Source: Kaistella haifensis DSM 19056 (lineage in GTDB: Bacteria > Bacteroidota > Bacteroidia > Flavobacteriales > Weeksellaceae). From it: 64,000 nt of DNA. Under the pieces are notes generated by a model that saw only the letters and a program-made list of their open reading frames with translations, was not told where the DNA came from and did no database searches. Shown here in pieces: positions 9,117 through 17,816 of this stretch. The DNA lies in the NCBI RefSeq assembly GCF_000735695.2, contig NZ_JASZ02000001.1, forward strand, positions 62,001-126,000. Direction: 5' to 3'. Each line of letters starts with the position of its first letter. Position 1 is the first letter of the stretch. The position numbers were made by a program, and so were the translations under genes.

Positions 9117-9920
9117 CTATCTGCTCAACTCCTTCGACCTTCTCCCCGCAGCTAATATGGCTTTCTGTATCGTTTCGTTCAGCTGATTTCTTTCAAAGAC
9201 CTGCAATGCTGCTTCGGTTGTCCCACCTTTTGAAGCAACATCTTCAATAAGTTGCTCCAGGTTTTTTTCGGAATTATTAATTAAATGATAGGCTCCGAGC
9301 ATGGTTTGCTTGACAAAAAGTTTCGAAAGATTCTCATCAATTCCCATCTCCACTCCTGCTTTGATCATAGCATCCACAATATAATAAAAATACGCTGGTC
9401 CGCTGCCGGAAAGTGCTGTGACGCTATCCAGAAGATCCTCATTTTCCAAATATATGGAGCGGCCAGTAGCGTTGAGTAATCTTTCAATCGACATCAGTTC
9501 ATTGAAAGAAATCCCTTCCGCAACGCTATATCCGGTTATTCCCATTCCGAGAATTGTCGGGGAATTAGGCATGGCACGAACTACTTTTTTGTGATTAATA
9601 AATTTTTGAATTTGCTTAATTTTGATCCCCGCCATGATAGAAAGGATCATCTGATCTTCCTTACATTGAAATGAAAAATTTTCCATCAAAAGCTGAAAAT
9701 CTTGTGGTTTGACAGCGATAATCACCAAATCGGAATCGATTATAACATCTTCATAAAAAACAGAAATCTTTGATCCCGGAAATTCTTCTGTAAGCCGCGG
9801 AATGTTGCTCTTTTTTCTGGTAATTAAATGGAGGTGTTCAGGCTTAATGAGTTCGTATTTTAAAAAAGATTTCGCAAACGAAATCCCCATTTTCCCGGCT
9901 CCCAGAATGGTTATTTTCAT
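9117..9920 (-). CDS. proC: Pyrroline-5-carboxylate reductase
   Basis: Reduces 1-pyrroline-5-carboxylate to proline with NAD(P)H, the last step of proline synthesis. The 267-residue protein has the Rossmann motif GAGKMGISFAKSFL at the N-terminus, AVKPQDF, RAMPNSP, and the C-terminal signature SGSGPAYFYYIVDAMIKAGVEMG followed by ASKGGTTEAAL. Normal family length. Lies downstream of murB on the same strand, with 58 bases between them. Confidence 0.95.
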   Translation of the reverse strand: MKITILGAGKMGISFAKSFLKYELIKPEHLHLITRKKSNIPRLTEEFPGSKISVFYEDVIIDSDLVIIAVKPQDFQLLMENFSFQCKEDQMILSIMAGIKIKQIQKFINHKKVVRAMPNSPTILGMGITGYSVAEGISFNELMSIERLLNATGRSIYLENEDLLDSVTALSGSGPAYFYYIVDAMIKAGVEMGIDENLSKLFVKQTMLGAYHLINNSEKNLEQLIEDVASKGGTTEAALQVFERNQLNETIQKAILAAGRRSKELSR

Positions 9921-9978
9921 CGTTTTAATAGAATTTGCGATACCATAAAAATTTTCAAATTACTTTTCGACTATATTG

Positions 9979-11004
9979 TCAAAGAATGTTAACCTCTCTT
10001 TCAAGTTCAATTCCGAATTTTTCCTTCACCGAATCAATAATCATCGTTGAAAAATCGAAAATTTCTTTTCCCGAAGCCTCACCGGTCGCATTGATAATCA
10101 CTAATGCCTGCAATTTGTGCGAAGCAACATTACCGATTTGTTTGCCTTTCCAGCCACATTGTTCAATCAGCCAACCTGCAGGAACTTTCACTAAATCTCC
10201 GTTCGGATAACCTGGAATGTGTTCGAATTTTTGCTTTAAATCATTAAATTGCATCAAAGGAATGCAGGGATTTTTAAAAAAACTCCCTGCATTGCCAGTT
10301 ATTGCCGGATCGGGTAATTTGCTTTGTCTTATAGCAATTACAGCTTTTGCAACATCTTGAATCGTAGGATTCTGAATTCCTAAATTTTCCAGTTCAGAAG
10401 ATATAGCTCCGTATTCTGTTTTAACAGAATGATTTTTCGTGGTCAAGTGAAACGCCACTTCCAAAATCACGTATTTTCCCTTTCCTTCTCTTTTGAAAAA
10501 CGATTCGCGATAACCGAATTTACATTCTTCATTGGTGAAATTTTCAATCTCCAATGTTTCCAGGTTTAAAACTTTGCAGCTTACAAAACGATCTTTGATT
10601 TCCACGCCATAAGCTCCGATATTTTGCATCGGTGAAGTGCCTACATTTCCTGGAATCAGCGAGAGATTCTCTAATCCTCCGTAGTTTTTATTCAAACAAT
10701 ATTGTACAAATTGATGCCAGTTTTCCCCAGCTTTTGCAATAACCAAAACGGTATTATCGTCGATAATTTCCTCAGAAATTCCTTTTAAATTTAATTGAAT
10801 AACCAATCCGCCAAAATCTTTGGTCAACAAAACATTGCTTCCTCCTCCCAAGAATAATGGTTGATGGTTGATGGTTGATGGTTGATGGTTTTTTAAAACA
10901 TCAAATAATTCTTCAACAGAAGTAACTTCCGCGAAATATTTAGCCGAAACATCAACTCCGAAAGTATTGTGGTTTTTTAATGAGAAATTTTCTTGGATGG
11001 TCAT
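9979..11004 (-). CDS. murB: UDP-N-acetylenolpyruvoylglucosamine reductase
   Basis: FAD enzyme that reduces UDP-GlcNAc-enolpyruvate to UDP-MurNAc in peptidoglycan synthesis. The 341-residue protein (ATG at 11004; the frame is open to a TTG six codons further up) has LGGGSNVLLTKDFGGLVI, the SLIPGNVGTSPMQNIGAYG flavin segment, the GYRESFFK catalytic region, and GSFFKNP. The FAD-domain loop before LGGGSN holds an odd insertion, NHQPSTINHQP, encoded by a 7-base tandem repeat (10859-10890). A change in repeat number would frameshift this normally essential gene. Confidence 0.94.
   Translation of the reverse strand: MTIQENFSLKNHNTFGVDVSAKYFAEVTSVEELFDVLKNHQPSTINHQPLFLGGGSNVLLTKDFGGLVIQLNLKGISEEIIDDNTVLVIAKAGENWHQFVQYCLNKNYGGLENLSLIPGNVGTSPMQNIGAYGVEIKDRFVSCKVLNLETLEIENFTNEECKFGYRESFFKREGKGKYVILEVAFHLTTKNHSVKTEYGAISSELENLGIQNPTIQDVAKAVIAIRQSKLPDPAITGNAGSFFKNPCIPLMQFNDLKQKFEHIPGYPNGDLVKVPAGWLIEQCGWKGKQIGNVASHKLQALVIINATGEASGKEIFDFSTMIIDSVKEKFGIELEREVNIL
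10859..10890. repeat. 7-base tandem repeat inside murB
   Basis: Four perfect GGTTGAT copies plus a partial fifth. The unit is not a multiple of three, so losing or gaining one copy breaks the murB frame; a net change of three copies would keep it. Confidence 0.9.
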
Positions 11005-11072
11005 ATTTTTAAAATATTTCAACTCAAATAATAATTTTCGGCTAAAGCCAAAACCTGTTTTATAAATTAGAA

Positions 11073-11090
11073 AACGGGCTAAAGCCCGTT
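11073..11090. repeat. Palindrome between aminotransferase and murB genes
   Basis: Perfect inverted repeat AACGGGCT-AA-AGCCCGTT in a 94-base spacer. A related GGCTAAAGCC core sits just before it at about 11040. It resembles short dispersed palindromes; there is no T-run on the minus-strand exit side, so a terminator role is uncertain. Confidence 0.6.
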
Positions 11091-11098
11091 CTCATCGA

Positions 11099-12304
11099 CT
11101 AAAAATTAAACTCGATTTTATATTTCTGAAGCGCGTCTTCCAATAATTCTACACTTCTTCGCAAATCTGCTTCTTTTAAAACATAAGCAATTCGTACTTG
11201 TTTTTTTCCGAGTTCCGGATTGCTGTAAAAACCGCTCATTGGCGCAACCATAATGGTTTGTCCGTTGTTTGAATAATGCTCCAGTAGCCATTGTGCAAAC
11301 TTATCGGAATCATCCACCGGAAGTTCGGCTACACAATAAAAAGCACCTTTGGGTTTCGGACAAATCACTCCGGGGATTCCGTTGAGCAAATCAACCAAAA
11401 CATTTCTTCGGTGCGTATATTCTGCGCGCACTTTCATGATATAAGCGCTGTCATTTTGGTGAGCAGCAGTTGCGGCAATTTGTCCCAAAAGCACCGGACT
11501 GAGCCGTGCTTGTGCAAAAAGCATCGCTGCATCATGGATTTTTTTCGATCGGGTAATAATGCAACCAATTCGCGCTCCACACATCGAATAACGTTTCGAT
11601 TCAGAATCGATGATAACGCAGTTTTCTGCGATTTCTGGGAAAGCCAACATCGAAGTTTGCTGTTTTCCATCGTACACATATTCGCGATAAACCTCATCGG
11701 AAATTATCACGATATCGTGTTTCAAAGCAATTTCTGCGAGTTGTTGCAATTCTTCTTTTGTGTAAAGATAACCGGTAGGATTTCCGGGATTACAAATGAT
11801 AATAGCGCGGGTATTGGAGGTAATTTTCTTTTCAAATTCTTCAATTTTCGGAAGCGCAAATCCAGTATCAATGGTTGAGGGAACCGCCACAACTTTTACG
11901 TTGAAAGCATTCGTGAAACCATTGTAATTCGCATAGTAAGGTTCCGGGATAATCACCTCATCACCATCATCACAAAGGGTAGAAATAGCAAAATTCAAAG
12001 CTTCCGAACCACCGTTGGTTACAATGAAATTATCTGTGTTAAGATCCTCAAAACCCAAGGAATGATAATAATCTTTCAACGCAGTTCTATATTCGATGTT
12101 GCCTTCAGAAAGGGCGTATTCGAAAATTTTTAAATGGTTGTTTTTTACTGCATTCAGTGCTGTTTCAGGAGTTTCAATATCGGGCTGACCGATATTTAAA
12201 TGAAAAACTTCCAGCCCTTTTTGCTTTGCTTGGATCGCAAACGGAACTAATTTCCTTACAGGTGAAGCAGGCATATTTTCTGCTCGATGAGAAATTTTCG
12301 GCAT
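11099..12304 (-). CDS. Pyridoxal phosphate-dependent class I/II aminotransferase
   Basis: A 401-residue fold-type I aminotransferase, closest in style to aspartate/aromatic aminotransferases. Visible: FHLNIGQPDIETP at the N-terminus, NPGNPTG (substrate/cofactor segment), ISDEVYREYVYDG, and the PLP-lysine segment SESKRYSMCGARIGC. Substrate cannot be read from sequence; aspartate or a broad amino-acid range is likely. Its own promoter box lies 16 bases upstream of the ATG. Confidence 0.85.
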   Translation of the reverse strand: MPKISHRAENMPASPVRKLVPFAIQAKQKGLEVFHLNIGQPDIETPETALNAVKNNHLKIFEYALSEGNIEYRTALKDYYHSLGFEDLNTDNFIVTNGGSEALNFAISTLCDDGDEVIIPEPYYANYNGFTNAFNVKVVAVPSTIDTGFALPKIEEFEKKITSNTRAIIICNPGNPTGYLYTKEELQQLAEIALKHDIVIISDEVYREYVYDGKQQTSMLAFPEIAENCVIIDSESKRYSMCGARIGCIITRSKKIHDAAMLFAQARLSPVLLGQIAATAAHQNDSAYIMKVRAEYTHRRNVLVDLLNGIPGVICPKPKGAFYCVAELPVDDSDKFAQWLLEHYSNNGQTIMVAPMSGFYSNPELGKKQVRIAYVLKEADLRRSVELLEDALQKYKIEFNF

Positions 12305-12320
12305 TATGTTGAATTTGCCT

Positions 12321-12328
12321 CAAAAATA
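12321..12328 (-). promoter_or_regulatory. Promoter -7 box for the aminotransferase gene
   Basis: TATTTTTG on the minus strand, 16 bases before the ATG at 12304; implies a leader of about 10 bases. Confidence 0.5.
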
Positions 12329-12400
12329 AGAAAATTTTAGGAGCAATAAAATTCCTTTTCTTTAAAGTGATAAATATGTGTTTTCTCCTTTTAAAATATA

Positions 12401-12431
12401 AAAAACCGTCCAGGAATAGTGAACGGTTTTT
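12401..12431 (-). terminator. Terminator of the M3 peptidase gene
   Basis: Arms AAAAACCGT and ACGGTTTTT around a 13-base loop, 28 bases past the stop at 12459, with a U-rich exit on the minus strand. Confidence 0.75.
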
Positions 12432-12458
12432 GAAATCATTAATTCAAAATTAATTCGA

Positions 12459-14603
12459 TTACTTGATAAATCCTTTATTTTTCAACAAAGGTTTGATATC
12501 CGGAGTTCTACCGGTGAAATCTTTATATGCTTGATTTAAATCCACGGAATTCCCTACAGAAAGGATGTATTTTCGGAAACGATCTCCGTTTTCACGCGTC
12601 ATTCCGCCATGAGTGGTGATCCAATCCCAAGCATCCGCATTCAGCAAATCACTCCACATATATGCATAATAACCTGCAGAGTAGCCACCGCCCCAAATGT
12701 GCGCGAAATAAGGCGTATGATATCTCGGTGGAACCTGCTTCAAGTTGAAACCATATTTGGCTAAAACTTCTTTCTCAAATTCCAAAGTTGGTTTCATTTG
12801 AGATTCGTCGATTATTGAATGCCAATTCATGTCTAAAGTCGCTGCAGAAACCAACTCGGTAGTAGAATAACCTTGGTTGAAAGAAGCAGCTTTTTTTATC
12901 TTCTCAACCAAAGCTTGTGGCATTGGCTTTTTGGTTTGGTAATGAAGTGCATAATTTTTCAGAACTGAAGGTTCCAAAGCAAAAAACTCGTTGATCTGCG
13001 AAGGAAATTCAACAAAATCTCTTGGCGTATTGGTCCCGGAAATCGAAACATATTTCTGGTTTGCAAAAAGACCATGCAAAATATGTCCAAATTCATGGAA
13101 CATTGTAGAAACATCATCATAAGAAATCAGTGATGGTTTTCCTTCAGCTGGTTTTTGATAATTAAATACATTCACAATCACCGGTTTTTGACCCAGCAAA
13201 TGCGATTGTTCAACAAAATTACTCATCCAAGCGCCACCATTTTTATTGCTTCGTGTGTAGAAATCAAGATAATACAACGCCATGGATTTTCCGTCGCGAT
13301 CGAAAACTTCGTAAGCCACTACATTCGGGTGATAAACCGGCAAATCTTTTCTTTCTTTGAAGGTAATTCCATAGAATTTCTCCGCAGCATAAAAAACCCC
13401 TTTTTCCAACACAGTCGATAGTTCAAAATAAGGTTTGATTTCGTTTTCATCAAGGTCATATTTTGCTTTTCTTACTTGTTCAGAATAAAAATTCCAATCC
13501 CAAGGTTCTACCGTGAAGCCACCTTTTTGCTGATCGATCAACGCTTGAATTTCATCGCTTTCTCTTTTAGCTGTTTCTACAGCTGGTTTTGCGAGTTGTG
13601 CTAAAAGATTCATTGCATTTTCCGGAGTTTTTGCCATTTGGTCCTGAAGTTTCCATTCGGCGAAAGATTTTTTCCCGGAAAGATGCGCTTTTTCCATTCT
13701 TAGTTTTGCCTGTCTCTCCAAAATACTTCTGGTATCATCCGCATTTCCTTTTTCCGCGCGGTACCAAGATGCTTTGAATAGTTTTTCTCTTGTCGCTCTG
13801 TTTTTCAAATTCTGAAGAAGTGGTTGTTGTGTGGTATTAATCAAAGTGAGCAAATATTTTCCTTCATACCCTGCAGCTTTTGCATCTGCGGCTGCGGCAG
13901 CCAATTCGTCGGCGGAAAGACCGTCAAGTTCTTTCACATCAGAAATTAAAACTGCTCCATTCTTTCTCGCATTCAATAATTTATTAGAAAACTGAGTCGA
14001 AAGTGTTGCCAATTCTTCATTAATTTTCTTTACTTTTTCCTTATTTTCTTCGGAAAGATTAGCCCCGGCAATTTCGAAATTTGTTTTGTACAATTCCAAA
14101 ACTCTCTTTTCTTCAGAACCTAAACCATCAGTTTTAATGGCTTTAATTCGCGAATAGAGTTTTTCGTTAAGATAAATTTTATCGCTCAAACCTGAGAAAA
14201 TTGGAGCATATCCTTCTTCCAATTTTTGCAAAGCTGGATTGGTATTGGAACCTGTCAAATTATAAAATACAATTTGGGCTCTTTTCAATATTTCTCCACT
14301 ATTCTCTAATGCGAGAATCGTGTTTTCAAAAGTTGGAGCTTCAGTATTGTTCGCAATTTTTTCAATTTCCGCGAGCTGAACTTTCATTCCATAATCGAAA
14401 GCAGGTTTGAAATCTTCGTCTTTAATTTTGTCGAATTCCGGTGCTTGATACTGCAAACTGCTTTTTTTCATAAAAGGGTTTGTTGCCAAACTAGCGTCGG
14501 GAGCCGGAATCTCGGTGGATTGTGCTTCTGTATTTTTCATTGTGGTACAAGCGGTATTCATCGCCAAAGAAGAAATTAATAATAGGGATGTAATATTTTT
14601 CAT
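12459..14603 (-). CDS. M3 family metallopeptidase (peptidyl-dipeptidase Dcp-like), lipoprotein
   Basis: A 714-residue zinc peptidase of the M3 (thimet oligopeptidase/Dcp) family. The zinc motif HEFGH is at H503-E504-H507, and the third ligand is expected in the following NEFF region. The N-terminus is a lipoprotein signal (MKNITSLLLISSLAMNTAC, Cys19), unlike cytoplasmic E. coli Dcp, so it is probably anchored in the envelope and trims periplasmic peptides. Full-length for the family. It stands alone with its own promoter box and terminator. Confidence 0.9.
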   Translation of the reverse strand: MKNITSLLLISSLAMNTACTTMKNTEAQSTEIPAPDASLATNPFMKKSSLQYQAPEFDKIKDEDFKPAFDYGMKVQLAEIEKIANNTEAPTFENTILALENSGEILKRAQIVFYNLTGSNTNPALQKLEEGYAPIFSGLSDKIYLNEKLYSRIKAIKTDGLGSEEKRVLELYKTNFEIAGANLSEENKEKVKKINEELATLSTQFSNKLLNARKNGAVLISDVKELDGLSADELAAAAADAKAAGYEGKYLLTLINTTQQPLLQNLKNRATREKLFKASWYRAEKGNADDTRSILERQAKLRMEKAHLSGKKSFAEWKLQDQMAKTPENAMNLLAQLAKPAVETAKRESDEIQALIDQQKGGFTVEPWDWNFYSEQVRKAKYDLDENEIKPYFELSTVLEKGVFYAAEKFYGITFKERKDLPVYHPNVVAYEVFDRDGKSMALYYLDFYTRSNKNGGAWMSNFVEQSHLLGQKPVIVNVFNYQKPAEGKPSLISYDDVSTMFHEFGHILHGLFANQKYVSISGTNTPRDFVEFPSQINEFFALEPSVLKNYALHYQTKKPMPQALVEKIKKAASFNQGYSTTELVSAATLDMNWHSIIDESQMKPTLEFEKEVLAKYGFNLKQVPPRYHTPYFAHIWGGGYSAGYYAYMWSDLLNADAWDWITTHGGMTRENGDRFRKYILSVGNSVDLNQAYKDFTGRTPDIKPLLKNKGFIK

Positions 14604-14641
14604 TTTTAAACTGTAATTGAAGTAAAGGTATTAAATTTAAA

Positions 14642-14649
14642 CAAAAATA
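14642..14649 (-). promoter_or_regulatory. Promoter -7 box for the M3 peptidase gene
   Basis: TATTTTTG on the minus strand, 38 bases before the ATG at 14603, inside the 59-base divergent spacer. Confidence 0.5.
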
Positions 14650-14662
14650 AAAACTCATTTTC

Positions 14663-15457
14663 ATGAAATCATTCTTAATCTCTGCTTCTGTCGCAATTTT
14701 TGTAATGTCATGCGATAAAAAATCCGACAACGGAATCTCCTTTAACTTTGCTCCGAAAGAAGGACAAGGAATCATCAAAACCCAAGAATTTGTAAAAGAT
14801 TTCGATGAGATCAAAGTTGCTCAATCTATTTCGGCAGAAGTGGTGAAATCTGATCAAGAAAAAGTGGTGATCAGCGCTCCAAGCGATATTATTGATGATA
14901 TCTTAGTAGAAAACACCGACGGAAAACTTTACATTCATTTCAAACCTAATGTAAATATCTCAGCGAGAAATGTCGCTGCTAAAATTTTCGCGAAAGATTT
15001 TTCGAAAATCGAAGCAAGTTCTTCGGCAGACATTAAGATTAAAGACAAATTTACCCAAGACAAAACCGATATTGAAGTTTCGAGTTCCGCAGAAATCTCC
15101 GGCGATTTGGAAGCGAATGATTTATCGATCGAGGTTTCAAGTTCTGGAACTTTTTCCGGACAAATCTGGGCAGTAAATCTAAGTTCAGAAGTAAATTCTT
15201 CCGGCGACATCAAAATTTCAGGAAAAACAAAAAATGCAGAGTTAGACGCATCATCCTCCGGAACATTAAACGCACAAAATGTGATCGCCGAAAACGCAGA
15301 AATTGAAGCTTCGAGCAGCGGAAGCGTAAGCGTTTCGGTAAGCCGACAACTAAATGCATCGGCAAGTTCTTCGGGAGATATTTCTGTGATTAAAAAAGGA
15401 AACCTAAACATCATTAGCCAAAAAGAAAGCAGCGGCGGAAGTATATCTATCCAATAA
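14663..15457 (+). CDS. Head GIN domain (DUF2807) lipoprotein
   Basis: A 264-residue exported protein with a lipobox-like N-terminus (VAIFVMSCDKK). The rest is a DUF2807 right-handed beta-helix built of short repeats rich in SSS/SSG turns (EASSSADIKI, EVSSSAEISG, EVNSSGDIKI, DASSSGTLNA, EASSSGSVSV). These proteins are surface or periplasmic in Bacteroidota; a structural or adhesive role is assumed, not proven. Divergent from the M3 peptidase gene. A second DUF2807 protein is at 51.3 kb. Confidence 0.82.
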   Translation: MKSFLISASVAIFVMSCDKKSDNGISFNFAPKEGQGIIKTQEFVKDFDEIKVAQSISAEVVKSDQEKVVISAPSDIIDDILVENTDGKLYIHFKPNVNISARNVAAKIFAKDFSKIEASSSADIKIKDKFTQDKTDIEVSSSAEISGDLEANDLSIEVSSSGTFSGQIWAVNLSSEVNSSGDIKISGKTKNAELDASSSGTLNAQNVIAENAEIEASSSGSVSVSVSRQLNASASSSGDISVIKKGNLNIISQKESSGGSISIQ

Positions 15458-15490
15458 TTTTTGATGGCTTTCTATAATTAAAACGACTTT

Positions 15491-15850
15491 ATGCTGACCC
15501 ACATTCATCCAAAAATTCCTATGCGCAATAAGGAAATTACCCGAAATTTCTATATCAATTCGTTGGATTTTGAGGAAATTGGAGCGGTTGATTTTAATGA
15601 ATATTTGATGATTAAAAAAGACCAGATCGAGTTGCATTTTTTCTTGTTTGAAAGCATCAATCCGTTGGAAAATTATGGACAAGTTTACATTCGAACATAT
15701 GGTATTGAATCTTTGTACGAAGATTTCCTCCGAAAACAAATTGATATTCATCCTAACGGAAAATTGCAAGAAAAACCTTGGGGACAGAAAGAATTTTCAA
15801 TTCTGGATCCAGATGGTAACCTGCTTACTTTCGGACAATCTTCAGATTAA
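15491..15850 (+). CDS. VOC family protein (glyoxalase/bleomycin-resistance fold)
   Basis: A 119-residue single-domain VOC protein: PKIPMRNKEITRNFYINSLDFE at the N-terminus, LHFFLFESINP in the middle, and the C-terminal signature KEFSILDPDGNLLTFGQ. Bleomycin-resistance-like members of this size usually bind a ligand or metal as dimers; the substrate here is unknown. Starts 33 bases after the GIN-domain gene and ends at a bidirectional hairpin. Confidence 0.8.
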   Translation: MLTHIHPKIPMRNKEITRNFYINSLDFEEIGAVDFNEYLMIKKDQIELHFFLFESINPLENYGQVYIRTYGIESLYEDFLRKQIDIHPNGKLQEKPWGQKEFSILDPDGNLLTFGQSSD

Positions 15851-15855
15851 TTCAT

Positions 15856-15888
15856 AAAAAAATCAGTCACTTCGCGACTGATTTTTTT
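15856..15888. terminator. Bidirectional terminator between VOC and TPM genes
   Basis: Arms AAAATCAGTC / GACTGATTTT with a short loop, A-run before and T-run after; serves convergent genes. Confidence 0.8.
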
Positions 15889-15905
15889 TATTTTTATTGA
15901 AACAA

Positions 15906-16721
15906 TTACCATCCACCAGAAGCTCCACCCCCTCCGAAACTTCCGCCTCCGCCGAAGCCACCAAATCCGCCTCCTGATCCGCCTCCAAAACCACCACCGC
16001 CGAATCCGCCGCCAAAGCTTCCAGGGAAAGGGAAAAATCCTCCCGGATAAGTCCTTCTTCCGCGTCGGGATAAAATGACATCTTCATCGTCGTCATTATT
16101 GTTTCTGCCGCCTCCACCCTTGTTTCCGAATAAAAAGCTCAGAATCAAAAACACAAAGAAAGCAATCACTAAAATTTGTAAAACGCTTAATCCTTCGTGA
16201 TCTGAAGTTTCTTTCGTTATAGGCTTAAATTTACCCTGAACAGCTTCCATCAACGCAGTTGTACCACGATCGATGCCTTGATACCAAAGTCCCTGTTTGA
16301 AGTTGGGCGTAACGATATAGTCTAAAATCTGGCCGGCAACTGACGCAGTAAGGTATTTTTCTACACCTCTACCTTGTTGTATTGCCATCTTTTGATCTTC
16401 CGTGGCAATCAGAAAAACAATTCCATTGTCTTGTTCTTTTTCACCAATTCCCCATTTTTCGCCATACATAGTCGCAAGGTAATTCACGTCCTCGCCGCCG
16501 GAATTTGGGATAATGATCACTACAATTTCAGTAGAAGTTGAGTCGGCAAACTTGATTAGTTTCTGGTTGAGTTGCTCTTTTTCGGCCGCTGTCAAAAGAT
16601 TTACCTGATCATAAACAGGATAAAGAACTGCAGGTTTTTTCGGTACCAATTGAGCAAAAGCAATTACACTTAAGCCAAGAAACAAAAGAGCGAAAAAAAT
16701 TTTAAGAGAAGGTAATCTCAT
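15906..16721 (-). CDS. TPM domain protein (YgcG family) with glycine-rich tail
   Basis: 271 residues. Signal peptide (to VIAFAQ), a TPM_phosphatase domain (VNLLTAAEKEQLNQKLIKF, STEIVVIIIPNSGG, GEKWGIGEKEQDNGIVFLIA, GRGVEKYLTASVAGQI), one membrane helix (LSVLQILVIAFFVFLILSFL), then a glycine/phenylalanine-rich low-complexity tail (GGGFGGGG repeats, ending GGGASGGW). The start MRLPSLK overlaps the end of the preceding TPM gene by 20 bases. Third gene of the lemA operon, a common bacterial trio probably acting at the membrane; the reaction is unproven. Confidence 0.88.
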   Translation of the reverse strand: MRLPSLKIFFALLFLGLSVIAFAQLVPKKPAVLYPVYDQVNLLTAAEKEQLNQKLIKFADSTSTEIVVIIIPNSGGEDVNYLATMYGEKWGIGEKEQDNGIVFLIATEDQKMAIQQGRGVEKYLTASVAGQILDYIVTPNFKQGLWYQGIDRGTTALMEAVQGKFKPITKETSDHEGLSVLQILVIAFFVFLILSFLFGNKGGGGRNNNDDDEDVILSRRGRRTYPGGFFPFPGSFGGGFGGGGFGGGSGGGFGGFGGGGSFGGGGASGGW

Positions 16722-17130
16722 TCGGCAATTCATTGGGATTTTTTCCCGTAATCGGGAAGTGTTTTTTAAGTTCCAAACCGGTTTCGAGCACTGCATTTTT
16801 AAGTCCTTCGAAATAATTTCCTTTGACAAATTCCTGAGTGATTTTATCGTGCAATCGGTCCCAGAAATTCTGGTGAACCTTCGCATGAATTCCGGCATCT
16901 CCTATAATCGTGAGGTAATGCTGCTCGAAATTCACATGAAAAAGTACCGCATTCCGCTCAGCTGTTTGATCTTTACAAAGTTTTTTAAAAACTTCAAAGG
17001 CAATTTCTGCGTTATTTCCTTCAGTGGTGGAATCAATATGAATCCTGATCTCTCCGGTGGAATGATCTTCGGCGGTTTGAATGGCTTCCACGAGGGAAGC
17101 CATTTGATAATCTGTTAGAAAATTACTCAT
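16702..17130 (-). CDS. TPM domain protein, short form
   Basis: 142 residues with no clear signal peptide, consisting of one TPM domain (LTDYQMASLVEAIQTAEDHSTGEIRIHI, AVLFHVNFEQHYLTIIGDAGIHAKV, FWDRLHDKI). It lacks the membrane helix and glycine-rich tail of the next gene, so it may be the cytoplasmic counterpart. Its ATG overlaps the lemA stop by one base, and its 3' end overlaps the next gene by 20 bases: tight translational coupling. Confidence 0.85.
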   Translation of the reverse strand: MSNFLTDYQMASLVEAIQTAEDHSTGEIRIHIDSTTEGNNAEIAFEVFKKLCKDQTAERNAVLFHVNFEQHYLTIIGDAGIHAKVHQNFWDRLHDKITQEFVKGNYFEGLKNAVLETGLELKKHFPITGKNPNELPNEITFS

Positions 17131-17738
17131 TAATTGGTGAATACTTCAGGTGCTTTTTCCGCTCCGGCAGCTGCTTTGAAATATGGTTTTTCTTTAAAGT
17201 TGGTAAAATTGGCCAGAATATTATTCGGGAAAGTTTTAATCGTAGTATTGTAATCCTGAACAGCTTCGTTGTAATAAACAGTTTCAGATCTGATGCTGTT
17301 TTCAATCGCGGTGTACTCTCTTTGGAAATTGATATATTGCTGATCTGCTTTCAAATTTGGGTAACTTTCAACTACTGCCATCAATCTGCTGAGTGCACCA
17401 CTTAATTCGCCTTGTGCAGCCTGGAATTTCGCCATATCAGCTTCCGTCATATTGGTTGGATCAATGGTCATTGATGTTGCTTTGGAACGGGCTTCAATCA
17501 CTTTTCTTAAAGTTTCCTGCTCAAATTGTGAATACGATTTCACGGTTCTTTCAAGGTTCGGAATTAAGTTCGCACGTTTTTGGTAAACGGTTTCTACATT
17601 CGACCACTTGGTGTTTACATTTTGTTCTTTGGTGGTAAACGTATTATAGCCATTTTTACCCCAGAAAAATAATACTGCAGCAATAACGAGAAGAGCGATA
17701 CCAATGGTTCCAGCGCTCATACAACCTCTGTTTTTCAT
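17130..17738 (-). CDS. lemA: LemA family membrane protein
   Basis: A 202-residue LemA: an N-terminal membrane anchor (IGIALLVIAAVLFFWG) followed by a long helical domain with FTTKEQNVNTKWSNVETVYQKRANLIPNLE and the C-terminal YNEAVQDYNTTIKTFPNNIL signature. LemA proteins have an extracytoplasmic or cytoplasmic four-helix bundle of unclear function and commonly neighbour TPM proteins, as here. First gene of the three-gene operon, with a promoter box 34 bases upstream. An alternative ATG lies five codons in. Confidence 0.92.
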   Translation of the reverse strand: MKNRGCMSAGTIGIALLVIAAVLFFWGKNGYNTFTTKEQNVNTKWSNVETVYQKRANLIPNLERTVKSYSQFEQETLRKVIEARSKATSMTIDPTNMTEADMAKFQAAQGELSGALSRLMAVVESYPNLKADQQYINFQREYTAIENSIRSETVYYNEAVQDYNTTIKTFPNNILANFTNFKEKPYFKAAAGAEKAPEVFTN

Positions 17739-17772
17739 AGTTTAATATTTTTAATGTTTTTTATTCGGTACC

Positions 17773-17780
17773 CAAATATA
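17773..17780 (-). promoter_or_regulatory. Promoter -7 box of the lemA operon
   Basis: TATATTTG on the minus strand, 34 bases before lemA; back to back with the folA box 12 bases away. Confidence 0.55.
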
Positions 17781-17792
17781 CAAATTATGTAC

Positions 17793-17800
17793 TAAATTTG
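17793..17800 (+). promoter_or_regulatory. Promoter -7 box of folA
   Basis: TAAATTTG, 16 bases before the folA ATG; a leader of about 10 bases. Confidence 0.6.
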
Positions 17801-17816
17801 TAAAAATTTAAAAAAA

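Noticed and set aside
11291-11878. 195-codon open frame on the plus strand opposite the aminotransferase gene
   Set aside because: No recognisable domain, no promoter or start context, and it lies fully antisense to a well-conserved gene.
14935-15414. Long antisense frame opposite the GIN-domain gene
   Set aside because: An artefact of the serine/alanine-rich repeats; composition is explained by the sense gene.
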